DNA of 43,041 nt from JAJZEO01 sp964350315 (GTDB lineage: Bacteria; Chlamydiota; Chlamydiia; Chlamydiales; 2-12-FULL-49-11): positions 1-43,041 of the forward strand of contig CAYGJD010000014.1 in the NCBI GenBank assembly GCA_964350315.1. The letters are read 5' to 3'. Below, piece after piece: positions 23,468 through 31,549 of this stretch. The position numbers were made by a program, and so were the translations under genes. The notes under the pieces are model-generated. The model made no database searches and was not told where the DNA came from. It saw only the letters and a list, made by a program, of their open reading frames with translations. How positions within the stretch are numbered: position 1 is the stretch's first letter; each line of letters starts with the position of its first letter.

Positions 23468-24448
23468 ATGGGTATGAGAAAAAATCTGATTTTTTGTTTT
23501 TTATTTTCATGCTTTGCTCTATTTGCAGAGACATACGATGTTGTAGTTGTTGGAGGAGGTCCTGCAGGACTTACTTCTGGCCTCTATGCTTCCAGGCTTG
23601 GCTTAAAAACTTTAGTTGCAGAAGGCCAGACTCCCGGCGGCCAACTAATTACAACTCATATTGTAGAGAACTTTCCTGGCTTTGTTGATGGCATTGATGG
23701 CCCGCTCCTTATATCAAACATGAGAAGCCAAGCGCTAAAATATGGAACTCATTTTAAAACGCACGAAGTTGTAGACATTGACTTCAATTCTCTTCCTTAC
23801 AAACTAACACTTTCCAATAGAGAAGTTATTGAAGCAAAAAGTGTCATTCTCGCAACAGGATCCTCTCCAAAACTTTTAGGTCTTCCTTCAGAGCAGGCTT
23901 TAATGGGTTCTGGTGTCAGCACCTGTGCTGTTTGTGATGCTCCCCTCTATAAAGGCAAAGAAGTTGTTGTTGTGGGAGGCGGAGATAGCGCGTTTGAAGA
24001 AGCTCTCATGCTCTCTCAATTTGCTAAAAAAGTCACTCTCCTGCACAGAAATGATAAATTTCGCGCTTCTATGATTTTACAAAATCGACTTAACAATACA
24101 AAAAATATAGAAATTAAAACGTTTCGAGAAGTTGTCAAAATACAAGATCCAAGCAAAGGAAGTGTTGAAAGCCTTCTTATCTTGAATAAACAAACAAATC
24201 AGCAAGAATCTCTTTCTTGTGATGGGGTCTTTATAGCAATAGGTCAAAGTCCAAACACTTCATGGCTCAATGATAAAATCAAGCTCGATGAATATGGGAT
24301 GATAGAACAAACTCCAGAAGGCGTCTTTGCCGCAGGAGATGTGATGGACAATCGCTATAAACAAGCAGTTACAGCGGCAGGTTCTGGTTGCAAAGCTGCC
24401 CTGAATGCTTACCACTATCTAAAATTTGAACAAAGTGAGTCATTATGA
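23468..24448 (+). CDS. trxB: Thioredoxin reductase-like flavoprotein with a signal peptide
   Basis: This 326-aa protein is a low-molecular-weight thioredoxin reductase. It shows the FAD fingerprint DVVVVGGGPAGLTSGLYASR (24-43), the redox pair CAVC (153-156), the NADPH-binding GGGDSAFEEA with LLHRNDKFRAS, and the C-terminal FAD motif GVFAAGDVMDNRYKQAVTAA. It starts MRKNLIFCFLFSCFALFAET (second ATG), a signal peptide not found in ordinary TrxB. The next gene, an exported thioredoxin, overlaps by 4 bp. A two-step NADPH-to-Trx chain outside the cytosol would need NADPH there, so a host-side location or retained membrane anchoring must be considered. Confidence 0.88.
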   Translation: MGMRKNLIFCFLFSCFALFAETYDVVVVGGGPAGLTSGLYASRLGLKTLVAEGQTPGGQLITTHIVENFPGFVDGIDGPLLISNMRSQALKYGTHFKTHEVVDIDFNSLPYKLTLSNREVIEAKSVILATGSSPKLLGLPSEQALMGSGVSTCAVCDAPLYKGKEVVVVGGGDSAFEEALMLSQFAKKVTLLHRNDKFRASMILQNRLNNTKNIEIKTFREVVKIQDPSKGSVESLLILNKQTNQQESLSCDGVFIAIGQSPNTSWLNDKIKLDEYGMIEQTPEGVFAAGDVMDNRYKQAVTAAGSGCKAALNAYHYLKFEQSESL

Positions 24449-25197
24449 AAAAAATAATTTGCACAATTTTATTAGCCCAGGGCGCTTTTCTTGGTGCAGC
24501 GGAAACAAACAAAACAAAAGAGTGTATTGACACCGTCCTCCAGATTGACACTTATCGAACACAAGCTGATAAAATTCTACCCATGATGCCTACAAAAATG
24601 ACCATCGATGAATTTATGGATAAGATCCATGAAGGCTATGCAAAAAAAGATCTTCAAAACACATTAAAAGAAAAATTCACAGAAAGATTTTCGCCTGAAC
24701 AAATTGATGAAATCTACACTTTTATAAACAGCGATCTCTACAAAAAATACAACAAAGAACTTACTTTGTTTACTATTGACACCTCCCCTGAAATGGGCAA
24801 ACTGATTATTGATTTAATTCAGGCCCCGACGGAGCAGATCGCTGTTGAAACACCACAAGAAGCTGTATCAACAAACAAGATCATTGTAGCAAACGAAAGC
24901 AATTGGGAAGCCATTCTTCAAGAGAATGAAAACGTCATCATCGATGTTTATGCAAACTGGTGTGGCCCTTGCAAAGCTCTTTCCCCCATTCTTACGCAGC
25001 TTTCAGAAGAGTTTGATGGAAAATACGTCTTTGTTAAAATTGACACCGACACCAATCGAGAACTGGTAAGTAAATTGAAAGTCAAAGGTCTTCCAACTCT
25101 TCTCTTTTACAAAGGTGGAAAAGAAGTTCATAGAAAAACGGGTTTTGCGAACAAAGAGCAACTTGTTGATCTAATGAAAAACTATTTCGAAGCATAA
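24445..25197 (+). CDS. Exported thioredoxin with an N-terminal DUF2059-like domain
   Basis: This 250-aa protein has a signal peptide (MKKIICTILLAQGAFLGAAE), a helical region at about 25-125 resembling DUF2059 (FMDKIHEGYAKKDLQNTLKE and RFSPEQIDEIYTFINSDLYK), a short linker, and a classical thioredoxin domain with WCGPCK at 172-177 and the cis-Pro in KGLPTLLFYKGG. It shares an ATGA overlap with the exported TrxB gene, so the pair is co-translated and probably functions as enzyme and substrate. The N-terminal domain may dock partners or the membrane. Confidence 0.88.
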   Translation: MKKIICTILLAQGAFLGAAETNKTKECIDTVLQIDTYRTQADKILPMMPTKMTIDEFMDKIHEGYAKKDLQNTLKEKFTERFSPEQIDEIYTFINSDLYKKYNKELTLFTIDTSPEMGKLIIDLIQAPTEQIAVETPQEAVSTNKIIVANESNWEAILQENENVIIDVYANWCGPCKALSPILTQLSEEFDGKYVFVKIDTDTNRELVSKLKVKGLPTLLFYKGGKEVHRKTGFANKEQLVDLMKNYFEA

Positions 25198-25215
25198 AAA
25201 ACTGATCTAAAAGAT

Positions 25216-25252
25216 AAAGAGAATGAGCTAAACCAGTTCATTCTCTTTTTTT
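25216..25252 (+). terminator. Intrinsic terminator of the trxB-trx operon
   Basis: AAAGAGAATGA (25216-25226) pairs with TCATTCTCTTT (25238-25248). The stem extends inward with GCT/AGT and ends in a long T-run to about 25254. Confidence 0.88.
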
Positions 25253-25264
25253 TTCTTCGCAGAT

Positions 25265-25615
25265 TTAAGTAGACTTTTTCACGATTTCAGACTTTAACAT
25301 CATCGAGCCAAATCCTGGAACCCTCGCATCAATGTTATGCCCATCGACAGCATCAACTATGCGGATGTTTTTTACCTTAACGCCTACTTTGATGACCGAG
25401 GATGACCCCTTAACTTTAATATCTTTGATAATGGTAACATCATCCCCATCTTTAAGAATGTTGCCATGAGCATCCTTTACGTCAAAGACCCCATCATTTT
25501 CCTCAGACTCTACTTTTTCCATCCATTCATTACCACATTCAGGACAAATGAAAAGGTTCTGGTCCTTATACGTAAATTTTGACCCACATTTTGTACAATC
25601 AGGTATCTCTTCCAT
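25265..25615 (-). CDS. YjdM/PhnA-like zinc-ribbon protein
   Basis: This 116-aa protein matches the YjdM (formerly PhnA) family: an N-terminal zinc ribbon (CTKCGSKFTYKDQNLFICPECGNEW), then VKDAHGNILKDGDDVTIIKD and VKVKNIRIVDAVDGHNIDAR, ending with MLKSEIVKK. Length and layout are normal. Its old link to phosphonate use is not supported experimentally. The function is unknown. It is transcribed convergently with the trx operon. Confidence 0.9.
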   Translation of the reverse strand: MEEIPDCTKCGSKFTYKDQNLFICPECGNEWMEKVESEENDGVFDVKDAHGNILKDGDDVTIIKDIKVKGSSSVIKVGVKVKNIRIVDAVDGHNIDARVPGFGSMMLKSEIVKKST

Positions 25616-25745
25616 ACTCTTCCAATAAATAGATTTGTTTTAAGCACTATATCACAATCTTTAATAGACTACTGAGATAAATTTAAGAATTCCTTCAAAC
25701 TTAAAAACCAGATACTTTTTAAACGCTTTTTGGTAAACTCTCTGC

Positions 25746-27533
25746 ATGAGTATGCTTTTTAACTGTCAATCTATCTCTAAATCCTTTGGTGGAAGAACCC
25801 TTTTTAAGGATTTAGCTCTAACGATTTCTACTGGAGATCGAATCGGTCTTGTTGGTCTTAATGGTTGCGGAAAATCTACCCTTTTGAAAATACTTGCAGG
25901 TCTTGAACCTGCTGATTCTGGAACCCTTGCTCCCAAGCGTAATCTTCGAATAGGCTACGTTCCTCAAACATGTGAATTCCCTGATTTGTCACCTCTTGAA
26001 ATTTTGATGACTGCTGCAAAAAACACAGATATCCCTTCTTATGACTATGAGCGACTAGCACAGATGCAATTGCAAAAACTTGGATTTAGTGGAAAAGAAC
26101 CCTCAGCTGCAAAATTGTCTGGTGGATGGAAAAAACGTCTCCGGATCGCAGTCGAACTAATTTCACCACCTGATCTTCTTCTTCTTGATGAGCCAACAAA
26201 CCATTTAGATTTAGAGGGAATTCTTTGGCTTGAAACCTTTTTAGAAAATGAAGCGCCCACTTATTTACTTGTGAGTCACGATCGATACTTTCTTCAACGT
26301 GTAACAACCAAAATCATTGAAATCGACAAAACCTATCCCAATGGACTTTTTTCGGTTAATGGAACTTATAGCGAGTTCCTTGGTCATAAGGAAAAATTTC
26401 TCAAGGGGCAACTCCAACAAGAAAGAAGCATCGCAACAAAAGCGCGGCGAGAAACAGATTGGCTACGAGCCGGAGTAAAAGCAAGAACAACAAAAGCTCA
26501 GTCTCGGATCGATGAGGCAGGAGCTATCTTGGAAGAATATGCAGACATTCAAGCCCGCAATCTCCAGAAGAAAACAAAGATTGACTTTGCCACCACAGAA
26601 AGAGAGACAAGAAAGCTACTTGTTGCAAAAAACCTCTCTAAAGAATTAGGGGGAAAGCCACTGTTTCGTGACCTTGATTTTACCCTATCTCCCGGAACAC
26701 GAATCGGGCTTATGGGAAAAAATGGCTCGGGGAAAACTTCTTTGCTTAAAATGCTAGCAGATGAGATCGCTCCAGACGTTGGAACTATTAAACGAGCTGA
26801 AGATCTAAAAGTTGTTTACTTTGATCAACATAGAATGCAATTACCGCTCAATATTACTCTAAAAGAAGCTCTATCACCGACCGGAGACTTTGTTTCCTTC
26901 CGAGGAACGCCGGTGCACATCAACGGTTGGTGCAAAAGGTTTCTATTTTCTCCAGATCTTTTAGGATTGCCGATAGAAACGCTTTCAGGTGGTGAGCGCG
27001 CGCGGATTACAATCGCCCACCTCATGCTCCAACCAGCAGACATTCTACTCCTTGATGAACCGACAAATGACCTTGATATTCCCACCCTTGAAACTCTTGA
27101 GGAAAGCTTGTTAGAATTCCCTGGAGCAATCGTCCTAATCACACATGATCGTTTTATGCTCGATCGAATTTGCAATTCAGTACTCGCGCTTGGCGACCCG
27201 AATAAAACTGAACACTTCTCTGATTACGCTCAATGGGAATCATCACAAAAAGAGCCCCGTAAGACAAAAAAAGAAACTCCCTCATCGAGCTCTTCCCCCA
27301 CACCCTCAAAACAACACACCTCATATGCAAAGAAAAAAGAACTCGATGCCATTGAAAGAAAAATCACAAAACTTGAAACAGAAGTGCGTGAGCTCAATCA
27401 CCTACTTGAAAAGAAAGAAATCGCCGAAAATCCAACTCGTCTAGCTGAGATTTGCAACACAATCGGTCTTGTAGAAACACAAATCACTCAACTCTACCTT
27501 CAATGGGAAGAACTTGAAAATTCAAGCTCTTAG
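25746..27533 (+). CDS. ABC-F family ATPase (Uup-like)
   Basis: This 595-aa protein has two ABC domains. Domain 1 has Walker A GLNGCGKSTLLK, signature LSGGWKKRLRIA and Walker B LLLLDEPTNHLD. Domain 2 has GKNGSGKTSLLK, LSGGERARITIA and ILLLDEPTNDLD. Between them is a charged linker (QQERSIATKARRETDWLRAG). The C-terminal 70 residues form a coiled coil (KKELDAIERKITKLETEVRE), as in Uup. There are no membrane segments. ABC-F proteins bind ribosomes or DNA intermediates. The C-terminal coiled coil favours Uup over EttA. The stop overlaps that of the convergent barrel gene by 4 bp. Confidence 0.92.
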   Translation: MSMLFNCQSISKSFGGRTLFKDLALTISTGDRIGLVGLNGCGKSTLLKILAGLEPADSGTLAPKRNLRIGYVPQTCEFPDLSPLEILMTAAKNTDIPSYDYERLAQMQLQKLGFSGKEPSAAKLSGGWKKRLRIAVELISPPDLLLLDEPTNHLDLEGILWLETFLENEAPTYLLVSHDRYFLQRVTTKIIEIDKTYPNGLFSVNGTYSEFLGHKEKFLKGQLQQERSIATKARRETDWLRAGVKARTTKAQSRIDEAGAILEEYADIQARNLQKKTKIDFATTERETRKLLVAKNLSKELGGKPLFRDLDFTLSPGTRIGLMGKNGSGKTSLLKMLADEIAPDVGTIKRAEDLKVVYFDQHRMQLPLNITLKEALSPTGDFVSFRGTPVHINGWCKRFLFSPDLLGLPIETLSGGERARITIAHLMLQPADILLLDEPTNDLDIPTLETLEESLLEFPGAIVLITHDRFMLDRICNSVLALGDPNKTEHFSDYAQWESSQKEPRKTKKETPSSSSSPTPSKQHTSYAKKKELDAIERKITKLETEVRELNHLLEKKEIAENPTRLAEICNTIGLVETQITQLYLQWEELENSSS

Positions 27534-28252
27534 AATCGATAGAGCACAGAGAAATTTCCATAAATTCCGTTCGTATTAAGAGTGATTAAGTCTGATGTAT
27601 TTCCATGTACTTCTGAGAAATGAAATTTCTTAAAGTAGCTTTTAGTTCCCTCTATTCGAACTTCAACGTGATTTGTTACAGATGCTCCCATCCCAATCCC
27701 GATGACTCCACCCCAAAGTTTTTTATTTCTTTTTGCATAAATCCCAGAGCTCATACTAGAAAATTGATACCCTTGCTTTAAATAGACTTCGGTAAATTCT
27801 CCACCACCTATAAAGTAAAGAATAGTCTTATCTGTAATGAGCCCACCTAAGTGCCCCACATAAACAAACTGACCATTTCGATGAAGTGTGTCTTCTTCAA
27901 AAAAATCAGCACCTAAGTAATCCCCATTTATACCATGCTTAACATCACTGTATACATAGTTACCGCTCAGATCAATCGCAAGAAAAGCTTTATTTGAAAA
28001 GGCATACTCATAACCAATTCTCCCTCCAGGGATAAACCCAGTAGCACCCAAATGAGACTTCGCTGAAGAAGTAGCCCCTGACCAGAAACCCGTTTCTTTC
28101 CAAGTATAGTAATCGACACCATAAGGAAGATTTATCCCCACATAAAAACCTCGAAACAAAGCAGGTGTTTCTGATTTTTTAACTTCTGCATCGGCATAGC
28201 TCAGTAAAGGAGTCGATAGCGCTACTAACAAAGCAAAATAGATTTTTTTCAT
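27530..28252 (-). CDS. Outer-membrane beta-barrel protein, porin-like
   Basis: This 240-aa protein has a signal peptide (MKKIYFALLVALSTPLLSYA) and a mature part of alternating polar/aromatic strands (GRIGYEYAFSNKAFLAIDLS, FVYVGHLGGLITDKTILYFI, HVEVRIEGTKSYF) ending in the C-terminal Phe of YGNFSVLYRF, the beta-signal for BAM insertion. The size fits an eight-stranded OmpA-like barrel. There is no periplasmic OmpA domain. The ligand or function is unknown. Confidence 0.8.
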   Translation of the reverse strand: MKKIYFALLVALSTPLLSYADAEVKKSETPALFRGFYVGINLPYGVDYYTWKETGFWSGATSSAKSHLGATGFIPGGRIGYEYAFSNKAFLAIDLSGNYVYSDVKHGINGDYLGADFFEEDTLHRNGQFVYVGHLGGLITDKTILYFIGGGEFTEVYLKQGYQFSSMSSGIYAKRNKKLWGGVIGIGMGASVTNHVEVRIEGTKSYFKKFHFSEVHGNTSDLITLNTNGIYGNFSVLYRF

Positions 28253-28389
28253 TTCAACCCTAACTTTAAATTTTTCGCCTGGTTAATTATAATTTTTTGA
28301 AAACACAAGACTATCAACTTACTAAATAAATCGCAATTTCTTTGTGTCCTTCAGAATAGAGCATTAGTTCTGATATTTAGACTTCTTTT

Positions 28390-28833
28390 TTATTCCTGCA
28401 TGACTCTTTGTATCTTCCAATTATAAGAAGGCTCCGTTACCCTCTCCTTAATTCGCCAACCGCTTGAAGTTCGCACAAATTTGTCGTTATACCAAATACC
28501 CCAAAACATAACTTCATGAAGCTTTTCTTGATTAGGCAGCTCTAGTGGATTGTGACAAAGACTCCTAGCCTCTGCAAGATCCTTTTTAATCGTTATCTTG
28601 TAGTTAGACATCATATGTTGACGAGGCAATTTGCCCAGATTTTCTTTTAAAAATTTTTTAATCGTTTGCAGGTTTGCTTTTGGCCCTCCCGCTTTTGAAT
28701 AATCAATGATAGCATCACTTGTAAAAACAAGATCCAGAGCATCGATGTCATTGCTATCAATAGCTGCACAATAATCTGTCATAATATCCATGATTTCAAA
28801 GCGGTCTGAGATTTCTTGTAATGTTAATGTCAT
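28390..28833 (-). CDS. SnoaL-like (NTF2-fold) protein
   Basis: This 147-aa protein has the SnoaL_4-like beginning EISDRFEIMDIMTDYCAAID, then LDLVFTSDAIIDYS and the closing strand TSSGWRIKERVTEP. Members of this group are small hydratases, dehydratases or isomerases. The catalytic residues cannot be assigned with certainty. It lies 26 bp downstream of the exported HD gene and may be cotranscribed with it. It is unrelated at sequence level to the shorter SnoaL-like protein at 1149. Confidence 0.75.
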   Translation of the reverse strand: MTLTLQEISDRFEIMDIMTDYCAAIDSNDIDALDLVFTSDAIIDYSKAGGPKANLQTIKKFLKENLGKLPRQHMMSNYKITIKKDLAEARSLCHNPLELPNQEKLHEVMFWGIWYNDKFVRTSSGWRIKERVTEPSYNWKIQRVMQE

Positions 28834-28859
28834 GTGCTCTAACCCTCTATTTTTCCAAA

Positions 28860-29630
28860 TTACTTCACATTCAATAGTTTTAGATTTAATTTTTCTATCT
28901 TCTCTTCAAATTCTTCATAAGATTCAATCATTTCAGAATATAATGCATTGACTGTTTTGATCCAGTCATTCGAACACGCTTTCCCTTCTTCTTGCAAATA
29001 AACACTTCGCGCAATCTGCTTATAAAAATCAAAACCAGGCAAGTTCTCCTCTTCAATTGAAAGACCAATTATCTTCGACATATCATCACACTTTCTTGCA
29101 GCTAAATATTCCTCCTTAAGAGGATGGTTATTGAAAGCTAAGAGAGCATCTTTTTTTTGTTCGTATTTATGTTTCTGATAGAAGTAACTGATTTGGGATG
29201 CGCGTGAAAGTGACGCGAAATAAGCTGGCTCCCTTTGACAAAGAATGACTTTTGCCAGAGCGTGGTTAGAAACAAAATCTGAGACATTTTGAGGGAAGCC
29301 TTTATTCTTCAACCATTCTCCACCAATCTCTGCATGATCACTGTGTAAAAGCTCAACCTCACCAATGTTCTCTTCATTGATCACCTGACCTATATCATGG
29401 AATAAAAGAGCAACAACTACAGAATTTGGTGCGCCGCTGAGCTTTGCTATTGATGCAGCTTGAAGGACATGGTTGATCTGAGTGATCTTTTCTTGTATGA
29501 CATACTTTTCATTCCCATACAATTCATACGCTACCAGAGTCTCGCACCATAACTCTTCAAAACTCTCTTGATTGGCAAAGATAACAAAGGGCATAAACAA
29601 TCCCAATAAAGATACAACCCATCTTTTCAT
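28860..29630 (-). CDS. PhnZ/TmpB-like HD-domain protein with a signal peptide
   Basis: This 256-aa protein has an HD metal site: H54 (HVLQAASIAKLSGAP), H78-D79 (VALLFHDIGQV), H96 and H99 (LLHSDHAEIGGEWL) and H123-x3-K127 (SNHALAKVIL). That order, especially the HxxxK, recalls diiron HD oxygenases such as PhnZ and TmpB rather than nucleotide phosphohydrolases. It starts MKRWVVSLLGLFMPFVIFA with GGGAAG directly upstream, a clear signal peptide, which is unusual for this group. Whether it is an oxygenase or a phosphatase cannot be told from sequence. Confidence 0.7.
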   Translation of the reverse strand: MKRWVVSLLGLFMPFVIFANQESFEELWCETLVAYELYGNEKYVIQEKITQINHVLQAASIAKLSGAPNSVVVALLFHDIGQVINEENIGEVELLHSDHAEIGGEWLKNKGFPQNVSDFVSNHALAKVILCQREPAYFASLSRASQISYFYQKHKYEQKKDALLAFNNHPLKEEYLAARKCDDMSKIIGLSIEEENLPGFDFYKQIARSVYLQEEGKACSNDWIKTVNALYSEMIESYEEFEEKIEKLNLKLLNVK

Positions 29631-29719
29631 TATCTTCCCTATTTTCTACAGATTGCAACAACACTAAACTATAGCGCAATTGCCCTAGAACACGAAAGAA
29701 AAAATCTAACCTTTAAAAT

Positions 29720-30337
29720 TTATTCATCCTCAATTACAACAGAAAACTCCATGCCCTCTTTCAATTGACTGATATCAACCCCTGTTCTTTCAATCACTTT
29801 CAAAGTGTGTTCATCACGCTCTTTTTCCTCATCAATCGGACTAATAGTTCTTCTTAAAAGTTCTAAATCATTCCTTTCATTCCAATGAGCTATTTCTCTT
29901 AATCTTTTCCTTACAGCGCTTCTTTGACTTGAGCGATCAATGCCACCTTTCTTTTTGAAAAACTTATTAGCCATCCTTTTAATTTTTTTGTCAGTTAGAT
30001 CTCTAGAACTCTTAGGCATTACAAAAAGTCTTGAAATTCTATCTTTAGTACGAACTGCGCATACATCTGGATCTTCTGGATCACTTTTTACTCTATCCAA
30101 AAGATAGATCACCCTAACAATCTCTGGATGAGAGTGCATTTTTGCATACTTTGCTGCATGTTCAATACTTTTTGATAAATAGTTGTATTTTTTACTAGAC
30201 TTATCATTCAATCCATATCCACCGGCAATTTTCACAGCACAGCCAGATTTACTTTTACGGTCAACATCAACACCATATTTTCTGATTTCATGAGCTGATG
30301 TTTCACTGGTCCCATGATAAAACATGCATAAATCCAT
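29720..30337 (-). CDS. Putative ADP-ribosyltransferase-like protein, paralogue 1
   Basis: This 205-aa protein opens MDLCMFYHGTSETSAHEIRK. A FYHGTS motif, then a YNYLSKSIEHAAKYAKM motif (51-67) and a beta strand VRVIYLL, are the spacing of the His and Tyr/Ser parts of the H-Y-E ADP-ribosyltransferase fold (PARP/DUF3990-like). The third catalytic residue is not certain. The C-terminal half is charged and ends KEGMEFSVVIEDE. The divergent gene at 30529 is a clear paralogue. There is no signal peptide. An AGGTG Shine-Dalgarno lies before the ATG. Activity is inference. Confidence 0.6.
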   Translation of the reverse strand: MDLCMFYHGTSETSAHEIRKYGVDVDRKSKSGCAVKIAGGYGLNDKSSKKYNYLSKSIEHAAKYAKMHSHPEIVRVIYLLDRVKSDPEDPDVCAVRTKDRISRLFVMPKSSRDLTDKKIKRMANKFFKKKGGIDRSSQRSAVRKRLREIAHWNERNDLELLRRTISPIDEEKERDEHTLKVIERTGVDISQLKEGMEFSVVIEDE

Positions 30338-30382
30338 ATAATCACACCTAAAGTTACTTGAATTTTAATTATTATGTGATTT

Positions 30383-30489
30383 ATTATAACATAAACAATG
30401 TTTTAAACATAGAATTAATAAAATTTAATTCAAAGTCAGTTTCTTTATAAGCTCATTTCTTGCTTAAAACCCCTTATTTTTGATATAAT
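30383..30489. promoter_or_regulatory. Divergent promoters between the two ART-like paralogues, with a 13-bp dyad
   Basis: On the plus strand TTGCTT (30460-30465) and TATAAT (30484-30489) are 18 bp apart and lie 40 bp before the ATG at 30529. On the minus strand a TATAAT (complement of 30383-30388) serves the other gene. Between them ATGTTT-T-AAACAT (30398-30410) is a perfect dyad. Joint regulation of the pair is plausible. Confidence 0.45.
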
Positions 30490-30528
30490 GTAATGCTAAT
30501 CGTCTTTTTTGAAGGAAACAGGATTATC

Positions 30529-31227
30529 ATGGAAGCACTAACCTCCTCAGCGCAAGCACATTACAGTCCTTACGGAACAACAAGCCCAAAAGCAGATCTG
30601 AGAATAGATACTTTAGCTAGTAGCTTTAAAGTGTTTAAAGACCGCGTTTTTTTTCATGGGACTAACGTAAAATCGGCTCACTCGATTGAAAAGCATGGTA
30701 TGAATCTAGCGCGCAAGGTCGACGGGTGTGCCTCTCTTTTGAAAGCCCAAACAGGAATTGATGACCCTGCAGCACACCGCTTCAATTATGTTATGAGTAT
30801 TGAATCAGCAGCAAACTACGCAAAAATGCACAAAAATCCTGCGATATTAGCAATCTTTGTTCCAAGCTCTATTCACCTAGAAAACGACCCTGAAGGATAT
30901 AATCCAGATGAGATGAGAACTCCTGCCCATATTCCTGAAGTTTGTATCTTAAATAGTGCTCCATTGAGCCAGAGAAGGTGTGATTATATACTAGGTGAGC
31001 TCAATGTCAGATTGACACCCGATAATCAAAACAAACTATTTGATAAAATCGATGAGTACGTACAAAGACAACTTCGAAAAGTACCAAGAGCACTAAAGGG
31101 TGCTGTTAGTTTTTTAGATATGGAAAGGGAGCGTGATTCAGCAACTTTAGAAGCGATCAGACAGCAGCAGAGTTCTGGTATGTTTTCAGACTTCAAAGAA
31201 GGCGACACCTTCAGTATCGAATGGTAA
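30529..31227 (+). CDS. Putative ADP-ribosyltransferase-like protein, paralogue 2
   Basis: I start this at the ATG at 30529 (232 aa), because the promoter -10 at 30484-30489 is too near the earlier ATG at 30493. FFHGTNVKSAHSIEKHG (41-57) and FNYVMSIESAANYAKMH (85-101) align directly with FYHGTS and YNYLSKSIEHAAKYAKMH of the divergent paralogue, with a shared GCA and RK between. Both end with a RERD-x2-TL helix and a KEG-x2-FS strand. This copy has a 40-residue N-terminal extension that is Ser/Thr/Pro-rich, like a secretion signal for a non-Sec pathway. The enzymatic function is unproven. Confidence 0.6.
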   Translation: MEALTSSAQAHYSPYGTTSPKADLRIDTLASSFKVFKDRVFFHGTNVKSAHSIEKHGMNLARKVDGCASLLKAQTGIDDPAAHRFNYVMSIESAANYAKMHKNPAILAIFVPSSIHLENDPEGYNPDEMRTPAHIPEVCILNSAPLSQRRCDYILGELNVRLTPDNQNKLFDKIDEYVQRQLRKVPRALKGAVSFLDMERERDSATLEAIRQQQSSGMFSDFKEGDTFSIEW

Positions 31228-31303
31228 AATACCCTCTTCCTTCTCCTATTGGATAAAATTACCTAGAGTGTTAGACTAAGGTTGCCACAATCAAGAGGAT
31301 CAT

Positions 31304-31429
31304 ATGAAAAATTCAGGAAAACCCGATAAAAAGGGCAAAAAAGATCAAAAGAATAAAATAGCCAACCGTGATAACAAAAAGCCTGCAAAGGCTCCAAAAA
31401 TTATTCGCGGTACTTTTAGAGGGCGTTAA
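31304..31429 (+). CDS. Small highly basic protein, 41 aa
   Basis: An ATG at 31304 after AGAGGA starts a 41-residue ORF, very rich in Lys and Asn/Asp in its first 30 residues (MKNSGKPDKKGKKDQKNKIA) and ending KIIRGTFRGR. A terminator follows 29 bp after the stop, so it forms a discrete transcription unit. It could bind nucleic acid. I recognise no family. Confidence 0.55.
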   Translation: MKNSGKPDKKGKKDQKNKIANRDNKKPAKAPKIIRGTFRGR

Positions 31430-31458
31430 AACCCCTAAAAACCATTTTTAATCTATCT

Positions 31459-31482
31459 AGGCTGAGAATTTCTCAGCCTTTT
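31459..31482 (+). terminator. Intrinsic terminator after the small basic ORF
   Basis: AGGCTGAGA (31459-31467) pairs with TCTCAGCCT (31471-31479) around a 3-nt loop, with a short T tail. Confidence 0.75.
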
Positions 31483-31549
31483 CTATGCAAAAAGAACCAA
31501 TTTCTTTATTATATCCTTATCAAAAACATCTAAATCTAAGGATAGCAAT

